Assembly: GCA_911728435.2 (NCBI GenBank)
Contig: OU452201.1
Location: 24,180,001-24,244,000 of the forward strand
Direction of reading: 5' to 3'
Source: Apoderus coryli
Lineage: Eukaryota; Arthropoda; Insecta; Coleoptera; Attelabidae
Length of the DNA stretch: 64,000 nt
Shown: piece by piece, positions 23,101 through 35,100 of the stretch
Numbering within the stretch: position 1 is the stretch's first letter
How the letters are laid out: each line of letters opens with the position of its first letter
Notes under the pieces: model-generated
The model's input: the letters and a program-made list of their open reading frames with translations, nothing else
Database searches by the model: none
What the model was told of the DNA's origin: nothing
Made by a program: the position numbers and the translations under genes

Positions 23101-26100
23101 ACTCAGAAAGCTACTTACTATAAAACTCCATGGCAAAAAGACTCTAGCCGTCATAAAACCTTCATTGTCTATGACTTCAACTCCAGCACCATTGTCAAAC
23201 ATCATGATAACTTCAGATTGATTTAAGATGTATGTTGGTGTATATACGGTAACACCTTGAGAAAAAACGGTAGGTATATAAAAATACAAATAAAATCAAT
23301 CATTTTAACTAAGACATTATTTGAACATAGTTGATAGGAAGAGATAATATGCAATATACCGGGTTAAAACTAATTCTACCACCATGGGGATTTTCCAAAC
23401 TATTAGATATACAAGTTCAGTCAAATTAGACAATTTTATCCCCTATTAGATTTGACTTGCTCAAAAATATCCACAGGAGCTTTTAAGATACCGGGTGAAA
23501 ACTAAAAGGTTACATGTTTGTAGACTTAGTAACTTTTTTACTTATTATATTACAAATTTTAACTTTTTTTTCTGAATTCGGTTAAAATTTGACAAACTTT
23601 GTTGCAAAATTTGTGAAACTCCTCTATTACTGTTTCCCAAAAAGACCATTCTTTTACATAGAACTTTGAATAGGTGGTGATAGTTATTTGTTATTTATTG
23701 CAAAACTGTTAACGTGACATGTAAATTCAATCTTACATAAGTGTTACGTAATGAATATTACATCACTCTTTGGGGAATTTTATTTTTTATTATGGAATTA
23801 TTTCAAACACAAATGTCAAATAAATTCAAATATTTAAATGTCATGATTACCTTTTCTTCTGTGTTAAGTATTTCTGCTTATATTTTAATTCTGAAATGGA
23901 TTCTGATTCTGCAAAGTCGTAGAAAAGGTATAGCACATAACTCGAGCTGTAACTAATTTTCCATACTCGAGACTATTGCCTCACTCGCATGTAAAATATC
24001 AGTTACAGCACATGTCATGTAATATACTAATTTTCTACGACTGTCTTTAAATGTCTTTATTATATGTTCAATCATGATTCGAAAATGTCTTCTTCTTATG
24101 GTGCCTTATCCTTAAGGACGTTGGCTATTACATTTGCCCACCTGATCTTATTTGTAGCTGTCCTGAACAGTTCTATGGAGGTCATATTTGTCCATTGTCG
24201 TAGGTTTTTAAGCCATGAGTTGCGTCTTCTTCCTGGTCCCCTTTTGCTATTGATTTTGCCTTCAATTATAAGTTGGAGCAGTTCGTATTTTTCATTTCTC
24301 ATGATGTGGCCAAAATATTGTGTTTTTCGTTTCTTTATGAGGATCATGAGCTTTCTTTGTTCATTCTCCGCAAGACTTCCTCGTTTGTCGTATGACTCAT
24401 GTAGGATATTCTGAGCATTTTTCGGTAACACCAGAGTTCAAATGCTTGGATTCTTTTTTGTGTTGCCTCTGTCATTGTCCAGGCTTCAACACCGTAGAGT
24501 AAAGTAGAGAAAACATAGCACTTAAGTATTCGAGCTCTCAATGAAAGATTCAGCTGGCGACTACATAGGACTTTTTGCATTTTGTAAAATACTGTACGTG
24601 CTTTTTCTAGACGTGTTCTTATCTCTAGTGAGTGGTCCCAAGTTTCATCAAGATTGCTTCCAAGGTAAGTTATTCTTGTTACTTTTTCCAGATCTTTTCC
24701 GTTAACCTTGATCTTCACCGTTCTGTTCTGGTGTTTGCTGATGATCATCGTTTTTGTTTTCTGTGTATTTAGTTTCATTCCAAATTCTTCGCTGGCTGCC
24801 GTTATCCTCTCCATTAGACGTTGTAGTGCTTCAGCACTATCTGCCAGAATGACCGTGTCATCAGCATATCGCAGGTTGTTGATACATTGTCCATTTATAA
24901 TTATGCCATCTGAGGTGTCTTCCAGAGCTTTTTTAAATATCTCCTCCGAGTAAACGTTAAATAGTATGGGTGACAGAATACATCCCTGTGTTACTCCCTT
25001 CTCGATATTAATTTTTCCAGATGTTTTCTTTTTTATTCTAATTTTGGCCTTTTGTTCCTGATAGATTCGAAAATGTAGTACATTGTAATGCTGTTTTTCA
25101 TTTACCCGTGCACAATAAATATTTCCCACTAGTTGCCTAGGAAGTGCACGGGCAAATTTCCTGGTATTGACAAAAGTAGCGTCCGCCATGAAAAATTACC
25201 ATAGCAACGCCGACAATACAAACACACCAAATTGACAGTTTAGGTATCAATTTCATGTGTTTGACAAATTTATCGAATGGTTGGATTAACAGTGGCTACT
25301 AATATCTAGTGCATAAAATTTCAAAATCTTTGAACCTAACCACAGAAGTATTTGGTAAAAAAATACAATTTTAAAACGTAAGGCATCTACTTAAAATACA
25401 TTTACTTATAATTTGATGTTTTCGTCTCTTCGTAAAACATAGATATTTAGTTTTTACTGTAAGAAATAAATCATACCTGGGAAATGTTGGAATTTGAGTG
25501 AAGGTCGATCAAAAAATATCCTTTTGCCATCAGCAATGACATCTAAACGATACCTCCATCTGGCATACTGCGGTCTCCTTCGAACTTCAACTATTGTTGA
25601 GGAATTACCTCTAGCTACCACTGATGTTAACTGAGTAGCGCGTACTTCTCCATACGCATTAACATCCATTTGTTCAAAACGACCTTGCACTTCAAGATTG
25701 TCTAATTCCTTTCTGGATTTCACCAAGACAAACTCTCCCTTACCATTGAATGTATATTCGACATCGTCAAACGTTATCATGTGGGGATCACCATAAACAC
25801 CAGCAACACCTGAACATTGTAAAAATAAAACAGGAGCTTAGACTATAGTTTTTATACATTCGTTTTGTTTTATTTTATATATTATTCAGCAACGTTTGCC
25901 TCTTATTGATGATTAGAAGTGAAAACAGAAAGTTTAAGATTTATATTTATCTGATTTCGTTCTACCTATATAAGATTATTATATTCAGGAATGGAATTCA
26001 ACCTCCACGTAATAACTTTTAATACATTAGACTCTATAAGTCCTACAAGTATCAATGGTCAATGGATTTGACGAAAAACTTAATTCCTTATACAGGGTGT

Positions 26101-29100
26101 CTCACGCAACGTGAACTATTATTATCATCCCCTGATTTTGAAAACAAAAGGATTTACGGAAAACAGTTTTATATAAACGTTGATGATTCGTATTTAGTGT
26201 GTATAATTGCTTTGTAATAATAAAGCATACAGAGTGTGTCAATTTGGAGTTAAAAATATTAACTTCTTTATTTTCTATTGACCCTACCATATTTTTTTTA
26301 CAAATTATAATTGTAATTGTATTATACTGTACATTTATTGATTTTTTGACACCTATTGCTTTCGTACGTATAGTATATCCAAAGTCATTATAAAATATAT
26401 AAATTTAACGATTCTACTGGGGCTATCCGTTCCCATGCCTCTTTACATTATAAAAGGGCATCGAATGCAGCTTTTTTTTATACATTTCTCCCTCGTATAT
26501 AATCATGCCTGCCAGGGGGATATAAATGGATACCGACAGTAATAAAAATAAGTACTGGAAAAAGAAGAAGAATGAAACAAATAATTTTTGGCAACGTGTT
26601 ATTTTCTCAGATTAATCTAAATATAATCGGATGGACATCATATTATGTGGAATTTAAACAAGAAAATTTGTGTTTGACAAAACATGGTGACACAATATTG
26701 TAACCATAATCTGTTAGTTTTCCTTAGATTAATACAATTAAAGAAGATCTATCAAATTAGATAATAATTTTTAATAAAACCTCAAGTGGATGAGACTTTT
26801 TTCAGTCACTGTGTCAGACACTGCCGGTATACGACACGAGCGGAACAAGTTGGGAGTTTAAGCATCAAGATTTACATGTGCAAAGCCAGCGTCTTCTTTT
26901 AAATATTTATAATCAGTTAAGGTCTTAATATAATGAAGTGACGAATATTACGAAAACGGCTGGGATATAGGTATAACATATTATACACTACTATCTGTAG
27001 ATTTATAAGCAGAATCTAAAAAAAAATATTAAATAGGGTCGTATTTAAAATAAGCAAGTTGATATCCACTTCATTCCTGAAAACATTTTCACCGAATTGG
27101 CCCCTCGAGCTAAGTTCCAGAGTGCTGTTTCTCCATAATAGATCGAAACCCTTCCCGGTGGGACACCCTGTATAGATCAGTATATGCATTTTCCAAGTTT
27201 TACAGATTAATTTTTTGCGTAGCATCAGCAAACCACTTTTGAAATGGGCTTGTTTACCGAAACAAGACTTACTTGATGAGTCGTGGATCGATGAAACGGC
27301 CGTCTGGTGACAATATAGTGGTTAACCGACAAACTCTCGCAATTAAGTCTTGTTTTGATAAACAAACTCATTTCAAATATAGACGTCCCATTAAAGGTAG
27401 TATCTGCCCATCTATGTGTTGGTAATTTTGCTTAATGGCGTCAGTGAACCTTACACGCAGTCGATATAGTGAATTGTTGTTCACTCGGCATATTACCAAC
27501 AGAAACTAGATGTCGCCAAACACATGCTTTTAAACCACTTTCTCCAAACAGACCATTCACTTTTGATTATTTCTGTAACTACATCCTAAAGACAATCGAA
27601 TTCGCTACTTCGCTATAATGCAAATTGAAATAATTAAATAGAAAAAAAAAACACTACTGCTTCACGCTCTTGTTTGGACGCGTCTTCTCAAATATAAGTA
27701 CTGCCGGTTAGTGCGTTTTGCTGTCGAAGATGAAAGTTAGTAGTCTTTTTTAAAGAGTCTGTTCGGTAAAAGTCTCCTGTTTCATGCAGCCTCATGGGCG
27801 TTTGTGAAAGATTCCTGTCTTTACTTCTGCCTGTCGTCTTTCAATCTTGTGTGGAATTTGTGAACAAATCTCGAGATTCTTTAAAAACACTAATCAAGGC
27901 AGTGTGAAGTCTCAAGAACATGTCATTTGACTGACAGTGGATATGTAATACCTATATAATTGACAGATTATGACTAACGCTGCCTTTTAGAACGTCAAAA
28001 TGGCTATTTATTTACCTGGTGCTTGATAAGCTACGCAGTCCTGCGTAGGTCTTCTTTCAAATCTCAAAGTTTCGCAACCAACAGCTTGTTCATCCTGCCA
28101 TAAACAACAAAGATATTTCGGTACCATATCATTGAACCATTGCGATAATGTTGGTACTTTTGTCGCTTCATTGTAAGGCATTAATCCTAGATTATGAGAA
28201 CGTCTCGGGCTTGAGCCCCATTGTTGATCGTACGAGAGCATCAAATACAAATTTTTATCGTAGCAACATTGTTGTTCAGAACCTTCCAGGCTAAAAATCA
28301 TTACATTACATTAGAACATTCTAGGTACAGGGAAACTGAATATCAGTTCAGGGATAATTTTCATAAACATCTTTAAATTACATTAAAATAAGCAGGTCAT
28401 TTCTATCGAAATTGTTGAAAAATTACCGTACAATACAGATATATTAGGTCATTCAATAAGTCCGTAGATGGCGTTACTAGAATTTTTTCCATATGATTTT
28501 TATTTAATACTAACCTTCAAATGATACCTGTTTAAATTTGACAGCAATCTGACTATTGATTCGTCAGTAATAGCATTTTGTATGAAGTAACGTTTGTTAT
28601 TGAAAAAATGAAGTTTTGGTAAAGCATGGCTTTTAGATAACAAAAAATGAGGCTGCTATTACAGAAAACGTCAAAAAATTCACAAATTTAAGTCCAATGA
28701 TGAAGTAATCGCTGAAACTGAGGCTTATTTTGACCAGAAAAAGAAATCGTACTTGGGTCTAAACCGACATTGTGTTTTCGGAAAGCACCCTTCCGAGAGT
28801 GGGAGAAGACTATTGGACAAAATTCTTGCAAGAACTTTTCAGGCGATGGATGGAAGATATACACTGTCCCCGTTTTGTTAACGTTTATTTCTTTAGCCCT
28901 AAATGACCGCCAAGTTTGAACTACTCTACCCTGCATATTTATTTAATTTGGTGTTAAGGTTTTTGTTGTAAAAAACAGATCTAATAATACTTTTACTTAC
29001 GTCGGGGATCCAGTCTTAACACAATGAACAGCTTGATTGTTATAGTAACATGTTGGATTTGAATCTTTGTCACAATCTGTATCAGGCAAGAAACGTCCTT

Positions 29101-32100
29101 TGTCAGCTAAAGCCTGTTGCATAGTGCATGGACATTGTTCAAGCTCATGAGCGAAATTTTTTAAGTATCTATCAGTTCTGAGCCAATCATCGCAGAGTGC
29201 TTGTGGCCAACTTGTGCCATACATACGTTCCCATTGCCAACCGAAATACCATCCTAAAGGAATTGGTCTGAAATAAAATGATATGTTTAAGTATGTATGC
29301 TAACAGAAAGTGAACTGAGCATATACCTGCTCCAAACAACTGGTTTAATTTCCACAGTAGCTGAACCAGAAGTCACTGGTATCGACTCTGTTAAATTAAT
29401 TTGAATAAAACCGAATTTAATATCAGTTAAAAATTGATTTTCCCTATTTCTAAATGTGCTTGGGACTATGGTATATTCTCCAGTATTTTGTATATTCTCA
29501 GCGATATCTGTGATGTAGAGGAATGACGGTCTAATGGTAGTTTCTCTGTAACCCCACAACGAGACTCTGATATTTGCATTTTCATTTGTTGTCAAATTAT
29601 ATTTCTCCCAAGACATTCTAATTTCTGCTGGTGATTTCTCATGGATCTTCATATCTTTGAAATAAATTTTTTGAGCTGCCGTTGCAGGTGACTCTAGAAT
29701 TCAAAGTGATTGTACGTGAGTTTTTAAATTAAACCACTGAGTAGGTATTTTCTCTTACCAACATAGTAACGTCCCTTCCATTTGTATGTTCCCGGTCCTA
29801 TAGCAATTTCCAATCTAACATATCCTTCTACGGTCAACATGGGTTGTATACAAATTGCTCGATTTCTGCTTACCACAACTCCATATACTACATCTGCTAC
29901 GTCAAATTTACACATAACTTGATCAGTGGGATTAAAACATGGTCCTGTAATATTTACAACGGTACCACCCAACATGTTCCCGCTTTCTGGAGCAAACATA
30001 AGTGGAAGATTTGCCCCATCTGAAAAGTGTTATTGTTGTTAAGAATATGGGTCAAACTATAGATCTCAAGTTACTTACCAATATCTTTATTGCATGTACC
30101 GACCAGAATATTCTCATCAACTCTAAAAATGTGTCTACCAGGGAATCCATTAGCAAATCCAGTCGAACTTAAATCTCTAATCACCGATTCCTGACTGTAT
30201 GGTTTATATTCGTAACTTCTCGTGCCATTCCCTGCATTAAAGCCAACAAAAGCAGAAACTCCACCTTCACCTTTTCTGGTATCGCCACCAGCTTCTGTGT
30301 GACTGGTCCAGGTTATGTAGGGATAGTTAAATATTGCGTAAGTGTAGACTTCGTCTGTCGCTAGGACCATTTGAAACGTGTTGGTCTGTAATAGTAAAGA
30401 TTGAATATATTTTATAATAAGCCTGTCGACCTTCGGCTTTCAGATTTCGTAGGTACATCAGAAGGAAAGTTTTTGTGCGTTGTGCTTCTTCCACCTAGTT
30501 GCATATTAAAAAGGTCGATATCTTGTTTGATTTGTTAGCAATAATTAGCTTTAACTGTGCTAAATTTAAAAGTCTTTGCGTTATTACGACACATCCTCAA
30601 TATGAAAGAATTAATTAAAATTTACAGATCTCTAGTAGAATCTATCACAAGATATGGAATTATCGGGTGGGGTGGTGTGGGTACAACATATTTAAACCAA
30701 TTAGATGCTGCTCAAAAAAAGATTATTAAAATTATTTTCAATAAAGATGCTAGGTACCCAACGGAACTATTATTTCGGGAGTCTAATATTTTCACAGTGC
30801 GAAGATTGTATTGCTGTTCTGCTCTTATCCAAAAATATAAAGATTTAAAACAGAGACCAAGATATATTTCCCATGATTATAACACACGAAGTCGGATGTT
30901 GGAATATCTACCAATTGAGAGGAAAAATAAAACCATAGTACAGAGACATTATACGTATATAGCATCAAAATTATATAATTTACTAGCTACAGAAATAAAG
31001 CATTTACAATTTCGAAAATTTAAGCAGAATATAAAAAGTTGACTTCAAATATAGGGCATTGATATAAATATTATAAACGCATGTTGAGGTCTCCTCTCAC
31101 TCACAAGGTGTAAAATTTAAAAAGTGATATTATTGTTAAAATGTTTGTAAAAACAAAATATTATATTTGCTTTAAGATTGCTCATTAGCTGAAGATGCAG
31201 TTGTGTAGAGGTTTGGGATCATTACTTGGTATATATTAATTAAGAGAGAAATATGATTTAGTTTTATATTTTATATTATATGTCAAAAGCAATTTTTATT
31301 GCACTTTCTTTCTTTAAATTTATTACTTAGTCTAAGGTGCAATATTACTTAAAAATTTAAAACAATTTATCTAAGTTTATAAGTAAGAATTTTGAGTTTT
31401 GTTGTACTATATGTGAATATGTTTATTTTGTTAGTTTAATATTCAAATACTGTGGAAATTTAAAAAAACTATTTCAGTTTAACTGTGGGATTACAATTAG
31501 TACGAGCGGTGAACGAGTAGGTACATAACGCACACAAGTTTTAAAGAAAAAACTTATGCGTAGCATCCTCGTTTATTTGTTCAATTTATTTGAGAATAAC
31601 CATCGTATGTTTGTATATTTCTTTATTGGCAAATAAATATTATTATTATTATATTAATTCTCAATCGACCATATGCAAGCCAATTTTAACCATCTTGTTC
31701 TTCGAATATACGCACATCCTGAATATTACGAAGACGATGGATTACGAATGATGAGAAAACAGACCTTAGGAGTAGGAGTTTATTTCGGGTATCGACGGGT
31801 GCGTACAAGCTTGCCTTTCGGTGTATACTCCACTGTCTTCCAAGCTGAGGTAAAGGGTGTTTTTTTAGGAATTTGAAATTGAAATAAAACACAAAGACAT
31901 GTTTTAATATTCATGAAATTGTCTTTATTTGAAAGATGATTTTTTGTCATTAATGTTTGAAAATGATTTTGGGCATGTGGCCGGCGCGGCTGGCACCAAC
32001 ATGGAGTAATCTGGAGGTCCAATTTTCACACACTCTTTGCAGTAGAGCAGGCTATATGTCGGCAGTAACGCGTCGAATGTTGGCTTCAAGTGCTCAATTG

Positions 32101-35100
32101 TGTCTGGTTTATCGAAGTAACATGCGACTTTACATATCTCCAAAGAAAATAATCTTATGGCGTCAAATCGCATCAACGAGGTGGCCAGTTGACAGGTCCA
32201 TTAATTAATCGTTGATCAAATGTCTCTTGCAGTAAATTAATTATATCGCGCGCTCTGTGGCATGGGCGACGTCCTACAGTAATGCCTGGCAATTGAGGTA
32301 CGACAAAGTTAGTAATCATGTCTCTGTACTGCTCACCGTTGATTGTAACGTTCAGACCATCAGCATTTTTGCAGACCAGGACCAATAATTCCACCGGCCC
32401 ATAAAGCGCCCGAACGGTGACTTTTTCTGGATGTAATGCTGTTTCGACAATGGCTTGTAGATTATCATCACTCCAAAATCGGCAATTCTGTTTGTTGACA
32501 TAATTATTTAACCAAAAGTGTGCTTCATCACCAACAAAATTTACCGTTTGTTTTCTTCGGCCCATTCACCAAATGGACGGCGCAGAAGATGATCGTGTGG
32601 CTTCGTTCCTGCGCAAGTTGAATCTTGAAACCACATAAACCAATATCTTTTCGCAACATTTTCCTACAGTGGATGGATACAAGTTTATGTGTTAAGCACG
32701 ACGACGAATTGACACATTTGGATCATCATCAACACTACGCTGCACGCCAGCAATTGCTTGTTGTGTACGCACTGTACGACGTCTTACGCGTTGCGTATTA
32801 TCGATTAGTGTAAACGTATTTCGAAAACGAGCCATAATTTCACGAATTAAGCGCTCTAAAGGACGATTATGCGCACCATAAAACTCACGGAACGCCCGAT
32901 GTGTTTCTCGGATTGAACCGTGTTTTCCAAAATAAATTTGAACAATTTGCAAACGTTGTTCCGGCGTGAGTCTATTCATGATGAATTGCTAAACCAAACT
33001 AACCTCAAAACAACCCCTTTATATAAGATTCTATATGTTACGTTAAAAGCGAATTTAACAGACGCCCATACGTTCCGTATATGGGATATATGCTCCGATC
33101 ATCGGTTAACTTGGAATCTACCCTACACTAGCTGGCCAAGAAATACTTGCATAGACTATCGGATACGCGGAAACCGCTGGAAATAATACACCTGCTCTAG
33201 GCATCAGTTTATAACTAGCAAATGGTATACATATTGTAACTTCTTCTTGAATATCTTTTCTAATAAAAGTACTTCTGTCTAACCTGGTATAATGCGTTAG
33301 CAAAACCCCCATTGAATGACACGTTCTTCCAGGTAACTATAATTGCGTGTTTGGGATTGAATGTTTCAGAACCAATTACACCTTCTCTAATATCCCATGT
33401 CAATCGTTCACGTATTTCAACACCCATTCTATCAGTTCGTTGCCTCAAATCTCGCTCCATTCTGAAATAGACTCCTGGTTTTCTTGTATCTAAATCTCCA
33501 TCTCTCAAGTTACCTAAGAAAATCAAAGAGTCATTGGAATTGTTTGTCGCACTTTTATCCTGATTTGAACTTACCAATTCGGCATTTGCTGAAAAAAATT
33601 CCCATAAACGACGGATCATTCCTCTTTGGCCAATCTCTAACAGGAAATACAAGAGGATATTCATAGTTCGGTGGTGGATCGCTAAACTCCAAAAAACCGT
33701 TAAGTGACACTCTGGTGTAGTTGAATCGAAATCCAAAGAATGGCAGTTGGAAGTTGAGATTTTTGTGCACTTGTGGTGACGACGATTGAATTTCCTTTTG
33801 ATAATCTCCCTCATTATCTGCATTGCCACCAGAATCGTAGTACGGATACATGAATATTCTTCGAATTTCTTGAAGTCGTTGTTCAGTAATTGTGTAGAAT
33901 GTTCCACCTCCATTTTCTTCTATATTTGGTGGAGCCACCCAAGATGTCATGGGATCTAAAATTGGAGTTTGGTAAATTATTTCAACATTGTTTTAATGCA
34001 CTGTAAAAATACAATACATACAACTGACAAACAAAATTTTGTGATCTACGGACGACTACGTGTTCCATAGTTTAGTAGGAAATTAACCTATTAAGTATTT
34101 CGCAGCATTTATTGTAAATATGAAATCAAAATTTGATTGACTTACATCCTTCAAATATTAAATAGAATAAGGGATCAAGTGGCACCTCATTTGCAAGATT
34201 ATGAAAGTGTCTTTTCAATGCTGTCTCATTTTTAAAATTTTAAATTAAAAGAACGTACACGTGAAAATAGAATGAAATTATTGATATACGCTTAGATCTA
34301 AACCAAACAAAATAAAGCCTTTTTTCAACGCTACTTTATTTTTGAAGCTTTTAATACCTTGAGAACAACAAATTTAATAAATGTTTAAATAAATTGATTA
34401 ATTTAAATAAATGTTTAAATAAATTAATTAATTTAAATAAATGTTTAAATAAATTATTAAATAAATTTAATAAATGTTTAAAATAGAGCATTGCATGCAA
34501 GAACACCGATTTTGTTTAAAGCGTTGTCTGATCAAGGTGGCCAGTCAAAAAGTGCTCCTAGTTTTAATTGAGCGTCCAGGAAATTGTCTATAATTGGCAG
34601 CAGACCATAGTAGCGACAGTTATTGCGATTTAAAAAAATAATATACACTATGTCCAAGATAAGAATGGGATAGCATTGGAATCTTGGAAACGGTATGAGT
34701 TACAATGTCGGTTAAATTAGAGAAAAGTTGTACCTTTTAAATGGTGTTTTCAAAAGTAAACTAACTGTAACCGTTTTCGAGAATTTTTGAAAAAACGATT
34801 TTTTGCGATTTTAGTTATTTATTCCTGACAATATTTTTACTGATATAAAAAAATTAAAAGCACTTTCTCATTGTTACTTTTTGAGGACAAAAAGATAGAG
34901 TTTACAAATTTTCACTAAAACTTTTCGTTTATGAAAAACCATCATCAACTTCGTTTTTTTAAATAGGTGGTTTATCACACTTAATGGTTTCAACAATATT
35001 TCAGTATTTTTAGCTGCTATTTAAACTTATTCAAGGAAATTGCCATAATTTGGCACTTAACTGAATGAATTCAGAGTAGTAGGTTTTGTAAAAACAGTAT

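Noticed and set aside
25110..25189. Start codon and first residues ([11 protein letters not shown]) of the LINE frame at 24344-25189
   Set aside because: Upstream part does not look like reverse transcriptase; the ATG is probably host sequence fused to a 5'-truncated copy.
33260..33913. Continuous 217-codon minus-strand frame across mesh exons 3 and 4
   Set aside because: Its first half is an out-of-frame shadow; splicing out the 61-bp intron gives the conserved NIDO sequence in one frame.
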